This document shows, in pieces, positions 43,812-54,799 of a DNA stretch of 64,000 nt (position 1 is its first letter; each line of letters opens with the position of its first letter). Source of the DNA: Candidatus Binatia bacterium (GTDB lineage Bacteria > Eisenbacteria > RBG-16-71-46 > SZUA-252). Location: NCBI GenBank assembly GCA_035631035.1, contig DASQJL010000050.1, forward strand, positions 1-64,000, written 5' to 3'. Below the pieces are notes generated by a model. The model ran no database searches, was not told where the DNA came from, and saw nothing but the letters and a program-made list of their open reading frames with translations. Position numbers and translations under genes: made by a program.

Positions 43812-46380
43812 GCCGCGACGAACCGGACCGGACACCGCGCAGCCCGCGGAGGAGCCGCGCGGGGAAGAGCGCGGCCGGAGCTACCCCTTCCGCGAGCTGG
43901 AGGCGGCCGCGCGGAAGCGCTGGCAGGAGGAGCGCCTCTTCGAGCTGGACGATCCGATGAAGGCGGAGCGCCGCTTCTACTGCCTCAACATGTTTCCCTA
44001 TCCCTCGGGCGATCTCCACGTCGGCCACGGCCGCAACTACATCCTCGGCGACGCGGTGGCGCGCGTTCGGAAGATGCAGGGCTTCACCGTGCTCCAGCCG
44101 ATGGGCTGGGACGCGTTCGGCCTGCCCGCGGAAAACGCGGCGATCAAGAACCGGACGCACCCCGCGATCTGGACGCGGAAGAACATCGCGCGGATGAAGG
44201 CGCAGCTCTTTGCGTGGGGCGTGATGTTCGACTGGAACCGCGAGATCTCCTCCTGCGAGCCGTCCTACTACCGCTGGACGCAATGGATCTTCCTCAAGCT
44301 CTACGAGCAGGGGCTGGCCTACCGCGCCATGGGGGCGGTGAACTGGTGCCCCTCCTGCCAGACCGTGCTCGCCAACGAGCAGGTGGTGGACGGGAAGTGC
44401 GAGCGGTGCGGCACGACGGTCGAGACGCGCGAGCTGGAGCAGTGGTACTTCAAGATCACCGACTACGCCGAGCCGCTCCTGCGCGACCTGGCGCTGCTCG
44501 AGCACTGGCCCGAGAAGGTTCGCGTGATGCAGTCGAACTGGATCGGACGAAGCGAGGGCGCGTCGGTGCGCTTCCCGGTCGCCGGCCGCGAGGCGGCGCT
44601 CGAGATCTTCACGACGCGCCCCGACACCCTGATGGGCGCGACCTTCATGGTCGTGGCCGCCGAGCACCCGCTGGTCGCGGCGCTCGCGTCCGAGGGGAAG
44701 CTCTCGGCGGAGGCGGTCCGCTTCGTGGACCGCCTGAAGCGCGCGCGGGTCGAGAACCGCTTCGCCGTGGAGACCGAGAAGGAGGGGGTCGACCTGGGGC
44801 TCAAGGCCGTGCACCCGCTGACGGGCGCCCGCCTCCCGGTCTGGGTCGCCAACTACGTCCTGATGGGCTACGGCACCGGCGCGATCATGGCCGTTCCCGC
44901 GCACGATCAGCGCGACTTCGAATTCGCGACGCGCTACCGCCTGCCGATCGTCGAGGTGATCCGCCCCGCCGAGGGCCCGGCCTTCGACGGAACGGCGGCG
45001 TACGAGGGGGACGGCGTCCTCGTCCACTCCGCGCCGTTCGACGGGCTCCCCGCGGAAGAGGGAAAGCAAGCGGTCGTGAAGGCGCTGGAGAAGGAGGGGA
45101 AGGGAGAGGCGCGGGTGAACTGGCGCCTCCGCGACTGGCTGATCTCGCGGCAGCGCTACTGGGGGGCGCCGATCCCGATGGTGACCTGCCCCTCATGCGG
45201 CATGCAGCCCGTGCCCGAGTCGGAGCTGCCCGTGATCCTGCCGGAGCAGGTCGAGTTCGAGCCGACCGGGAAGTCGCCCCTGCTTTCCAACAAGGCGTTC
45301 CTCGAGACCAAGTGTCCCAAGTGCGGCGGCCCCGCCCGGCGCGAGACCGACACCATGGACACCTTCGTGGACTCGTCGTGGTACTTCCTGCGCTTTCTGA
45401 GCCCGAAGGCGGAAGACCGTGCCTTCGATACGGATGCGGTGAACCGTTGGCTGCCCGTCAACCAGTACATCGGCGGCGTGGAGCACGCCATCCTGCATCT
45501 CCTCTACTCGCGCTTCATCGTGAAGGTCTTCCAGAAGATGGGCCTCGTCTCCTTCCGCGAGCCCTTCGAACACCTCTTCACGCAGGGGATGATCACCAAG
45601 GACGGCGCCAAGATGTCCAAGTCGCACGGCAACGTCGTCCCCCCGGACGCCCTCATCGAGCGCTACGGCGCGGACACCGTCCGCCTGTATACGCTCTTCA
45701 TCGGCCCGCCCGAAAAGGAGGCCGAGTGGAACGACCGCGGCGTCGAGGGCGCGTACCGATTCCTCACGCGCTACTGGAAGGTGATCGAGGATTTCACGGA
45801 AGCCAACGAGGTTATCCCGGGCAGCAAGCGCCCCCAAACCGCGCCGGTGGCCGGACCCCGGACCGCCTACGCCGCGTCGGGCCCGGCCAGGGACCTGCGC
45901 CGCCGGGTCCACCAGCTCGTCCACCAGATCACCGGCGACGTGGAGCGCTTCCACTTCAACACCGCGGTGAGCGGCCTCATGCAGGTCGTGAACGCCGTCC
46001 AGGAATACCAAGCCGCGGAAGGAGATCTGAGGGCCCCGGAAGTCGCCGAAGCGGTCGATCTGGCCACGAGGCTCCTGGCGCCCCTGGCCCCACACACCGC
46101 AGAAGGCGCCTGGGACCGCCTGGGACACCCCGATTCGATCGTCCCGACCCCCTGGCCCTCAGCCGACCCCGAAGCCCAGCAGAGCGCCTCCCAAACGCTC
46201 GCCGTCCAGGTCAACGGCAAGCTGAGAGCCCAGATCCAGGTCCCGGCAGCCGCCAAGAAGCCCGAAATCGAGCAGGCGGCCCTGGCCGACCCCAAGGTGC
46301 AGAAGTTCACCCAGGGCAAGCAGGTCGTCCAGGTGATCGTCGTCCCAGGCAAGTTGGTCAACGTAGTCGTCCGAGATTAG
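43804..46380 (+). CDS. leuS: Leucyl-tRNA synthetase
   Basis: An 858-residue class I aminoacyl-tRNA synthetase. The HIGH motif is HVGH (72-75) and KMSKS is at 603-607. The CP1 editing domain with TTRPDTLMGATFMVVAAEHPL lies between, and Zn-binding cysteine pairs occur in CPSCQTV...CERCG and CPSCGMQ...CPKCGG. The first 25 residues are an extension rich in Glu, Arg and Pro not seen in most LeuRS. Length and domain order are normal. It overlaps holA by 8 bases. A 657-base repeat-rich gap follows; no clear terminator on this strand is visible beyond the palindromes. Confidence 0.97.
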   Translation: MAEPRRTGPDTAQPAEEPRGEERGRSYPFRELEAAARKRWQEERLFELDDPMKAERRFYCLNMFPYPSGDLHVGHGRNYILGDAVARVRKMQGFTVLQPMGWDAFGLPAENAAIKNRTHPAIWTRKNIARMKAQLFAWGVMFDWNREISSCEPSYYRWTQWIFLKLYEQGLAYRAMGAVNWCPSCQTVLANEQVVDGKCERCGTTVETRELEQWYFKITDYAEPLLRDLALLEHWPEKVRVMQSNWIGRSEGASVRFPVAGREAALEIFTTRPDTLMGATFMVVAAEHPLVAALASEGKLSAEAVRFVDRLKRARVENRFAVETEKEGVDLGLKAVHPLTGARLPVWVANYVLMGYGTGAIMAVPAHDQRDFEFATRYRLPIVEVIRPAEGPAFDGTAAYEGDGVLVHSAPFDGLPAEEGKQAVVKALEKEGKGEARVNWRLRDWLISRQRYWGAPIPMVTCPSCGMQPVPESELPVILPEQVEFEPTGKSPLLSNKAFLETKCPKCGGPARRETDTMDTFVDSSWYFLRFLSPKAEDRAFDTDAVNRWLPVNQYIGGVEHAILHLLYSRFIVKVFQKMGLVSFREPFEHLFTQGMITKDGAKMSKSHGNVVPPDALIERYGADTVRLYTLFIGPPEKEAEWNDRGVEGAYRFLTRYWKVIEDFTEANEVIPGSKRPQTAPVAGPRTAYAASGPARDLRRRVHQLVHQITGDVERFHFNTAVSGLMQVVNAVQEYQAAEGDLRAPEVAEAVDLATRLLAPLAPHTAEGAWDRLGHPDSIVPTPWPSADPEAQQSASQTLAVQVNGKLRAQIQVPAAAKKPEIEQAALADPKVQKFTQGKQVVQVIVVPGKLVNVVVRD

Positions 46381-46735
46381 CCGGCGGAGCCAGTTCAGGG
46401 GGCCAGGGCCGAGGTCTGAAAGGCCGACCCGTGGGTAGATAGCCCAACCGGGATTAGAGGCGGAAGGCCGAAGGCCGACCCGCCCAAGGCCGAAGCCCCT
46501 CGGACCCGCTTACGGGACCGCCGATGGGGGGAGGCCCGCCGATCGCCGATCGGTATTCATGTCCAACTTCACGCCCAAGCCATGGCCGGCGAGCCAATTC
46601 GGTCCCGGCGTGAAGTTGACATAATACCCCTTATGCGACATGCATTCGAACGCCTGGGGCCGCGCCCTGCGGCAGGCGCCAACACGTGATCGGCTTCCGC
46701 CCTGTTCATAGAGATTACTTCTGCGGGCAGCCCCC
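46381..46735. repeat. Repeat-bearing part of the leuS downstream gap
   Basis: This non-coding stretch contains a short satellite in which AAGGCCGA occurs four times (46419-46496), twice as part of AAGGCCGACCCG. A 16-bp inverted repeat follows: ATGTCCAACTTCACGCC (46559-46575) against GGCGTGAAGTTGACAT (46607-46622). The AAGTTGAC end of the latter recurs in the palindrome array downstream. No gene is supported. Confidence 0.55.
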
Positions 46736-46929
46736 GACTTGCGCCTGGCGCAAGTTGACCGAACCGTCTACTCGCCCCGGGGCGAGTTGTGGTGACTCTC
46801 AGTCACTGGCCAAGCGCCCGGAGATGGCGAGGCCCAACTTGCGCCAGCGCAAGCTGACCGCCACTCTCCAACTTGCGCCAGCGCAAGTTGACCGACGCGC
46901 TCCCGACTTACGTCAGCGCAAGTTGACCG
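46736..46929. repeat. Array of 25-bp palindromes ending in AAGTTGACCG
   Basis: Four copies of an imperfect palindrome of the form AACTTGCGCCAGCGCAAGTTGACCG lie at 46736-46761, 46836-46860, 46870-46894 and 46905-46929; the last three are spaced 34 and 35 bases apart. A related hairpin, ACTCGCCCCGGGGCGAGT (46770-46787), lies after the first. The copies differ by one to three bases, partly in compensating pairs (GCGCC/GGCGC), which suggests selection on the stem. Between convergent genes they could act as bidirectional terminators, protein sites or relics of an element. The spacers are too short for CRISPR. An open frame across the array only translates the repeats. Confidence 0.75.
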
Positions 46930-46972
46930 TGTGCCCGCGCCCGAACCTGCAAAACCCGCGACAAGACCCAAC

Positions 46973-47001
46973 AAAAAGGGCCCCGGAACACACCGAGACC
47001 C
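46973..47001 (-). terminator. Intrinsic terminator for the minus-strand operon ending at 47038
   Basis: Read on the minus strand, GGGTCTCGG pairs with CCGGGGCCC (nine pairs, two of them G-U) around a 6-base loop, followed by TTTTTG. It starts 36 bases after the stop of the small membrane protein gene. Confidence 0.75.
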
Positions 47002-47037
47002 TCAGCCTTCCTCAATTCCCGTAGAAAGCCGCCAGAC

Positions 47038-47376
47038 CTACTCCCGCTCCACGACCTCACCGACCCGATCCCGCACCTGCTGCATCAGCGTCGTGAGCTT
47101 CTCCAGCACGTACGTCGACTGCTTCGTGTTCTCCTCGATCGCCAGGATCACCTGGATCGACTGCGCGATCCAGAGCAGGTTCACGAAGATCAGCCCGCCC
47201 GAGGCGCCGTACTTGAGCCATTCGATCAGCTCGAGCTTGTCGCCGTTCATGACGCTCCGCGCGATCCCGACCGGCGTGACCACCACGATCAGCGCGAACA
47301 CGAGCCAGGCGCCGATCGTCATCGCCTTGGCCAGCCGGCGGAGCAGCCAGAAGCGCTTCTCGGGGATCATCGACAT
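47038..47376 (-). CDS. Small membrane protein with C-terminal coiled coil
   Basis: A 112-residue protein that I do not assign to a named family. Two hydrophobic helices (about 21-40 and 60-80) are followed by a heptad-like helix (EENTKQSTYVLEKLTTLMQQVRDRVGEVV) that may mediate oligomerisation. The ATG has a good GGAGGT ribosome site and overlaps the stop of the gene before it by one base, so the two are an operon. Its layout resembles DUF4282-type proteins, but the match is not secure. A terminator follows at 46973-47001. Confidence 0.7.
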   Translation of the reverse strand: MSMIPEKRFWLLRRLAKAMTIGAWLVFALIVVVTPVGIARSVMNGDKLELIEWLKYGASGGLIFVNLLWIAQSIQVILAIEENTKQSTYVLEKLTTLMQQVRDRVGEVVERE

Positions 47377-47753
47377 CAAACCTCCATGCGGTCGGCCACG
47401 TCGCCGAGATATGGGATCCGGACCGTCTCGCCGGAGAGCGCCTTCGCGATGCCGTACAGCGCCGCGGCCAGGAACAGGAGTCCCAGGGCCAGGCGCAGCA
47501 CCGCGCCGGTGACCACGCCCAGGACGGGGATGCGCCCGAGGGATCCGTCCACGATGGCAACCGCGACCATCCCCGCCGCTTCCGCCAGGAAGAGGACCAG
47601 TCCCTGGCGCGCGTGAAAGCGCACGAAGCGGTTCCGGGGCGCGTCGAGGAGTCCGATCAGGAAGAGCCCGGGGAGATAGGCGACGGCGGCGAGCGCCCGG
47701 CCGGTCGCGATCTCGCGCTCGGATATCGCTTCGTACGGCGGCCGTGTCGCCAC
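47376..47753 (-). CDS. DUF4870-like membrane protein
   Basis: A 125-residue protein. The segment RALAAVAYLPGLFLIGLLD followed by FVRFHARQGLVLFLAE and two further helices is the DUF4870 pattern (Tic20-like small membrane proteins). Its function is unknown. I choose GTG 47753 because a promoter-like TTGACG-N17-TATCCG ends 6 bases before it; ATG 47792 would lie upstream of that promoter's start site, within the -35 region. Operon with the small membrane protein at 47038. Confidence 0.72.
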   Translation of the reverse strand: MATRPPYEAISEREIATGRALAAVAYLPGLFLIGLLDAPRNRFVRFHARQGLVLFLAEAAGMVAVAIVDGSLGRIPVLGVVTGAVLRLALGLLFLAAALYGIAKALSGETVRIPYLGDVADRMEV

Positions 47754-47759
47754 GGGGGA

Positions 47760-47788
47760 CGGATAGCACGCGGCTCGTAACCCGTCAA
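47760..47788 (-). promoter_or_regulatory. Sigma-70-type promoter, leaderless, for DUF4870 gene
   Basis: Minus-strand TTGACG, a 17-base spacer and TATCCG. The start site would coincide with the GTG at 47753. The -35 box overlaps the last codons of the GH57 gene. Confidence 0.45.
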
Positions 47789-49839
47789 GCATGGGGCGCA
47801 TCCGCCGCGTCGAACCAGCCCTCCTCCGGGGCGCGCTCCTCCACGGCTTCCCCGCGCCCGACCACGAGACTCCAGGGGCGGGAGCCGGCGGATCCCTCCG
47901 GCAGGAGCGCGAGCGGGATCCGGACCTCCACCGCTTCCCCGCGCTCGTAGGAGCCGCCGGGTGAGCCGTCTTCCCAGGCGAGAGCGCCACGATCGGGGCC
48001 GTCCAACGGAATCCGCACCACCCGCCCGTGCGCCACGCCGGCCGTCAGCCGCAACGCGGCGCCCTCCCGCGAACCGCCCGGAGCCAGGCGGATCCTCACG
48101 AGCAGGTCGTCTCCCTCCCGGCGCCACCGGATCCGCTCGAGAAGGCCCGAGACCCGGTGCATCGAGCCGGCCGCGCCCGCCGCCTCGTAGCGCGCGGCGC
48201 CGGCCCACCCGGGCCCGTCCTCGCCGACGTCCTCCGCATGGTCGACTCCGCGAAAGCTCCGGCTCAATACCGCCGGGGGCTCGAGTCCCAGCGACGCGTA
48301 CACGCGACGCAGAAGTCCCCGGAAGAGCGCGTCGAAGACGTCCTTGTGATCGCTCTCGTGGTCGTCGCCGTACCACCAGAACCAGTCGCTTCCTTCCGCC
48401 GCCTGCAGCGCCTCGCGGGCATCGGCCGGCGCCTCGCCGCCGCGCGCAGCGAGAAGCGCGCGCGCGTCGCGCAGCGCGGCCCAGGCAGCGTTCTTCTCGG
48501 GATGTCCGATCCAGATCCCGAGGTCGTCCCGGATCCAGGATCCCACCGGCACGCGCGGCAGCGTCTCCGCGGGGGGCATCCGCTCGAGCGCCTGGGATAC
48601 GGTGACCGCCTCGATCGAGGGATGACTCTCGAGGCGCTCGTAGAGCGCTTCGAGAAAGGGGCGCCCGTCCTCCTCGTAGCCCTCCCAGCAGTTCTCACCA
48701 TCCAGGATGACTGTCACGAGCGCCGGCCCGGACCCCTTCGCGTGGGCGGCCGAGGAGCGGATCTGCTCGACGAAATCCTCCGCCGCGTCCACGGCGTCCC
48801 AGCGCTGGTAGACGAATCCGATGCGGTCGGAGAGCGCGCGGTCGCGGAAGATCATCGACAGCGGCCCGGCGGACGTCTCGACGCGGTAGGGGCGGCAGCG
48901 CGCGGCGGGCCAGTCGGGCGGGTCGATCCCTCCCTCGCTCGCCAGCGCGCGGCGGAGCACCGTCTCGTCCGAGGCGGCCCAGGTGAACCCCTGCGCGCGG
49001 ATCAGGTCGAGCGCGGCGTCGCTCACCGCACCCTCCGGCGGCCACGTGCCGCGCGGCGGAGCGCCGAAGCGCCGCGCGTGGCTCGCGCGCGCGCTCTTCA
49101 GCTGCGCCTCCGCCTCTTCCGGCGCGTGAAACGGCGGATCGGGGAGCGGGAACGCGGCGCCGGCCTCGCGAGGCGCGTCGCTGTCGACGAGGAGCGGCAG
49201 GATCGGATGGTGATGGGCGGAGGCGGCGATCTCGATCTGCCCCGCCGTGGACGCCTCGCGGTAGGCTGGGATCACCGTCCCCGCGAGCGCGCACCCCCAG
49301 TCGAGGAGCGACCGCTTCTCGTCCTCCGTGTACCCCTCCCCTTTCGCGAGGAGGGACCGCAGCGGCTCCTCGCCCGCGTAGGAGGGATCGGTCCAGGCGA
49401 GGTGGAACCAGACCTGGAGGTCGCGCAGCTCGGCTTCGGTCAGCGGCGGCCCGCCGGAGCGCTCCTCCCCGGCGCGGCGGAGGAGCTCGCGGTAGCGCGG
49501 CCGCGGCTCGAGCATCCGCTCGCGGTGCACCGAGAAGAAATCGCGGAGCAGAGCCGCGCGGTCTTCGGGCGCGAGCGCGGCGGGCGACGCGCGGGCGAGG
49601 CGCAGCGCCTCGTCTTCCCCGCCCGCCGCGATCCGCTCCAGCTGGTCGAGCAGGACGGGGGTCAGGTTGAACGTGCAGCGGACGCGCGGGTAGGCGCGCA
49701 GAAGGTCCACCATGTCGCGGTAGTCCTTCGTGGCGTGGAGGCGCGTCCAGGGAAGGAGCGAGCGCCCGGACGCGGGATCGCGGTAGCTCGGCTGGTGCAT
49801 GTGCCAGACGAGCGCCAGCAGGATGGGACGCGCCGACAT
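47785..49839 (-). CDS. Glycoside hydrolase family 57 protein
   Basis: A 684-residue protein. The GH57 catalytic barrel opens with VWHMHQPSY (His13 and His15). A nucleophile-region motif (GTWPPEGAVS) and an acid/base-region motif (VILDGENCWEGYEEDG) are visible, with the DUF3536/GH57-like segment HPSIEAVTVSQALE between the domains. The C-terminal 150 residues are a beta-sandwich-like module (LERIRWRREGDDLLVRIRLAPGG). GH57 enzymes are amylases, amylopullulanases or alpha-glucan branching enzymes, usually cytoplasmic; no signal peptide is visible. Substrate is probably an alpha-glucan, but exact specificity is open. It follows the TPR gene by 10 bases. Confidence 0.85.
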   Translation of the reverse strand: MSARPILLALVWHMHQPSYRDPASGRSLLPWTRLHATKDYRDMVDLLRAYPRVRCTFNLTPVLLDQLERIAAGGEDEALRLARASPAALAPEDRAALLRDFFSVHRERMLEPRPRYRELLRRAGEERSGGPPLTEAELRDLQVWFHLAWTDPSYAGEEPLRSLLAKGEGYTEDEKRSLLDWGCALAGTVIPAYREASTAGQIEIAASAHHHPILPLLVDSDAPREAGAAFPLPDPPFHAPEEAEAQLKSARASHARRFGAPPRGTWPPEGAVSDAALDLIRAQGFTWAASDETVLRRALASEGGIDPPDWPAARCRPYRVETSAGPLSMIFRDRALSDRIGFVYQRWDAVDAAEDFVEQIRSSAAHAKGSGPALVTVILDGENCWEGYEEDGRPFLEALYERLESHPSIEAVTVSQALERMPPAETLPRVPVGSWIRDDLGIWIGHPEKNAAWAALRDARALLAARGGEAPADAREALQAAEGSDWFWWYGDDHESDHKDVFDALFRGLLRRVYASLGLEPPAVLSRSFRGVDHAEDVGEDGPGWAGAARYEAAGAAGSMHRVSGLLERIRWRREGDDLLVRIRLAPGGSREGAALRLTAGVAHGRVVRIPLDGPDRGALAWEDGSPGGSYERGEAVEVRIPLALLPEGSAGSRPWSLVVGRGEAVEERAPEEGWFDAADAPHA

Positions 49840-49849
49840 CGGCGCCGGG

Positions 49850-50554
49850 TCAGGGTGCCGCGGGAGCGGTGACCGAGAGCTCTCCCAAGTGCGTGTTGGC
49901 CGCGTCCTTGATCGGCACCTCGGCGCCCGGGAGCGTGGCGGTCTTCTGATAGATCTCCACGGCCTTCCGGGTCTGGCCGGCGCGCATGAGGCTGCGCGCT
50001 TCGGACAGCATGGCGCGCCCGCGATCGTTGTCGCTGGTCGAGCGCTCCGCCGACTTGGCGTAGGCGTCGGCCGCGGGGGCGAACTGTCCCCCGTCCTCGA
50101 GCGCCGCGCCCAGGCCGAGATAGCCGGCGCGCTCGAGCGTCTTGTCGCCGCCGGCCTTGTCCACGAACTTCTGGTACCAGGTGGCCGCTTCCTTCGGATT
50201 GCGCTGCGCCATCATCGCGTCGCCCAGGAGGAGCATCGCGTCGCGAGCCGCCCGGGTCCCCGGCGAGTTGTCCACCAGCTCCTTCAGCATCGGCGCCGCC
50301 GACTGCGCGTCGCCCTGCGTCAGGGCCACCTGGGCGCGGAAGAGGTCGCCCATCGCGCGCTGCTCGGCCTGCGCCCGGGTGCGGAGGACGAAGAAGACGA
50401 GCAGGGCGAGAAGAAGAATCCCGCCGGCGGCGATCAGGATGGTCCGTCCGAAGCGCTCCCAGACCTCGGTGGCCCGGAAGGCCGCGGTGACGAGCGGGTC
50501 CTCCTTCATCTGCCGCTTGGTGAGCTTCTGGTGCTTCACGAGATGCGTCGACAT
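49850..50554 (-). CDS. Membrane-anchored TPR protein (YfgM-like)
   Basis: A 234-residue protein. A basic N terminus (MSTHLVKHQKLTKRQMKEDP) precedes one membrane helix (about 39-60: TILIAAGGILLLALLVFFVL). The periplasmic part is helical with several TPR-like repeats (AMGDLFRAQVALTQGDAQSAAPMLKELVDN, YLGLGAALEDGGQFAPAADAYAKSAE). The layout matches YfgM/ancillary SecYEG-BamB proteins, whose role is in periplasmic chaperone networks. ATG 50554 is preferred over TTG 50569 because the sequence GGAG lies 9 bases upstream of it. It probably forms an operon with the GH57 gene. Confidence 0.78.
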   Translation of the reverse strand: MSTHLVKHQKLTKRQMKEDPLVTAAFRATEVWERFGRTILIAAGGILLLALLVFFVLRTRAQAEQRAMGDLFRAQVALTQGDAQSAAPMLKELVDNSPGTRAARDAMLLLGDAMMAQRNPKEAATWYQKFVDKAGGDKTLERAGYLGLGAALEDGGQFAPAADAYAKSAERSTSDNDRGRAMLSEARSLMRAGQTRKAVEIYQKTATLPGAEVPIKDAANTHLGELSVTAPAAP

Positions 50555-50621
50555 GGCGCGGGACTCCAAGGGATGAGCGTCGATTACGAGTCGCCGAGTT
50601 TACCCCGGCTCCCGGGGAGTG

Positions 50622-51414
50622 TCAAACGGGCGGCAGAAGGGTGATCAATGCGGCCGCCACGAGCCGCGCTTCGGTATCGAACGCGCGCTGCCGCACGGCG
50701 GCGGCGAGCTTCCGCTCCCAGTCCTCCTTCAGCTGCAGCATCCGCCCCGCCTCGCCGTCCGTGGGGCGGCGCCGGCGGCCCGCGCGCTCCTCGGCGATCA
50801 GCGACCGGAAGTGCACGCTCAGCGTGCGCATCTCGCGGTGGAGCTCGCGGCGCACGCGGTCTTCGTGCGGGCGGAGCCGCGTCCGGATCCGAAGCTCGAG
50901 CTGCCGGAGCGCGCGATGCCAGGCGCGCGTGAGCCGCTCGGGATCGGGGGTGTCGAGGAGGCCCGCCTCCTTCTCCGTCGGGGCGCGCAGCGCCCCGTCG
51001 CGGGGAGCGCGGACCCCGCTGGTTGCCGCGATCGGCAGGGTCTGCGCGAGCAGCTCCTCGGGGAGGTCGTCGCTTCCGTACCGGATCCGCCAGTGGAGCC
51101 GGACCCATTGCGCCGGCGCCTCGCTTCCCTTGGGAAGCGGCGCGCGCGCGACCAGCCGCGTCACCGTGCCCATCGACCGGCCGATCAGGAGGATCCGCTC
51201 GGTCATCGCGGCGTCGGCCTCGGCGCCGCGCGCGGCGCGCCCGGCCGGCGAGGCCACGAGGCGCACCCGATCCGTCCCGAGTTCCTTGGCCAGCGGCTCG
51301 GGAAGCGACGCCTCCCACACGCCGCCCCCGCGGCGCGCCACCTCGGCGCCCCGGGTCTCGAGGATGGCCGCGAGGAGCTCGGGCAGCTCAGCGCGGGGGC
51401 CGTCTCCGGAGCGC

Positions 51415-51428
<14 letters not shown>
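50622..51428 (-). CDS. Uncharacterised partner of the SNF2 helicase
   Basis: A 268-residue basic protein with no signal peptide or membrane segment; I do not recognise a family. The C-terminal half is a long charged helical region (RAWHRALRQLELRIRTRLRPHEDRVRRELHREM, QLKEDWERKLAAAVRQRAFD) that suits nucleic-acid or protein binding. The ATG lies 14 bases inside the end of the helicase gene, so translation is coupled, and the pair is followed by the YfgM-like gene after 67 bases. The close overlap implies that it works with the helicase, perhaps as a specificity or regulatory subunit. Confidence 0.65.
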
Positions 51429-53405
<1,977 letters not shown>

Positions 53406-53409
<4 letters not shown>

Positions 53410-54794
53410 CCGAGGTCCCACGTCTCGCCCTCGGTCGGGATGCGGCAGTTGAAGCCGGGCCGCAGCGCGGCCCGGAGCGCTTCGGCGCGCAGGAGGTCGG
53501 CGTGCACGATGGCGCATCCGGCCGAGGGGGCGCAGCACTCGGCCTGAGCCACCAGCGCGGGATGGTCGGCGTGCGCGCTGAATCCGTTCAGCACCTCCAC
53601 GCGGGCGCGCACGGCATGCGGATCTCCGAAGATCCGGACCTCGGGCAGCCGGTCCACCAGGCGCTTCCCCAGCGTCCCCTCCGCCTGGTAGCCGACGATC
53701 AGGATGGTGTGGCGCGGATCCTCCACGGTGTGGCGGAGGTGATGGAGGATGCGCCCCGCCTCGCACATCCCCGAGGCCGCGATCGTCACGAACGTGCCGG
53801 GCTTCTCGTTCAGCTTCTTCGACTCCTCCGGATCGCGCACGGCGATCACACGCCTCATGCCGAGGGGGTCCTCGCCGCGCGCGAGCGCCGCGCAGGTCTC
53901 GTCGTCGAAGACCTCCGTGTGCCGCGCCACGATCGCCTGCACCTCGTTGGCGAGCGGGCTGTCCAGGTAGACGGGGAGGGAGGGAATCCGCTTCTCGGCC
54001 TCCAGCCGGCTCAGCGCGTGCACCACCTCCTGCGTCCGTCCGACGGCGAAGGCGGGGATCACGATCCGGCCGCCCCGATCCACCGCCTCGCGCACCACGC
54101 GCTCGAGCGCGGCCAGGAGCGAGGGCTCGTCGGGGTGGATCTTTCCGCCGTAGGTCCCCTCCGTGATCAGATGGTCCGCGTGCGGGAGCGGGGCCGGGTC
54201 GCGGATGATGGGACGGTGCAGCCGCCCCAGGTCGCCGGTGAAGACCAGCGAGCCGGAGCGCCCGTTCTCCTTCCAGCGGGCCTCCACGTGGGCCGAGCCC
54301 AGGATGTGCCCCGCCTCGTGGAAGGCGACCGAGAGGTCGGGCCGGACCTCGAAGACCTCGCCGTAGGGGTGCGGACGGAACTGCTCCAGCGTGCGCTCGA
54401 CGTCGCGGGTGTCGTACAGGGGGATCAGCCGCTCGCGCCCGTGGCGGCCCCCGCGGCGCCGGTTCATGTACTCGGCGTCCTTCATCTGGATGTGCGCGGC
54501 GTCGAGGAGCATCGCGCGGCAGAGGTCCGCCGTCGCGGCGGTGGCGTGGATCGGCCCCTCGAAACCGCTCTTCACCAGGAGGGGAATCGCGCCCGAGTGA
54601 TCGATGTGCGCGTGCGTGAGCACCAGCGCGTCCACGGAACCCGCGTGGAACGGGAGCGCCTGGTTCCTCGCCATGGACTCGGCGCGGCGCCCCTGGAAGA
54701 GGCCGCAGTCCAGCAGCACCGTTCCCTGGCGTCCGGCGAGGAGGTGCTTCGATCCGGTCACGGTGCGTGCCGCGCCCCAGAAGGTGACGCGCAC
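53406..54794 (-). CDS. Beta-CASP metallo-beta-lactamase nuclease (RNA-processing type)
   Basis: A 462-residue protein. The metal site HAHIDH is at 61-66, followed by the second motif GHILGSAH and GDLG. The beta-CASP insert contains PAFAVGRTQEVV (motif A region), and the C terminus carries FSAHADHPAL, where the last histidine completes the site. It is most similar in layout to bacterial/archaeal CPSF73-like exo/endoribonucleases (YSH1-type). A role in RNA processing or decay is expected. GTG start; it is the first gene of the tightly overlapping run with the helicase and its partner. Confidence 0.9.
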
Positions 54795-54799
54795 GCGGG

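Noticed and set aside
46736-46929. CRISPR array
   Set aside because: Repeats are palindromic and imperfect, spacers are only 9-10 bases, and no cas gene is nearby.
46686-47024. 112-residue open frame across the palindrome array
   Set aside because: It only translates the repeats (recurrent LRQRKLT), has no ribosome site and no family resemblance.
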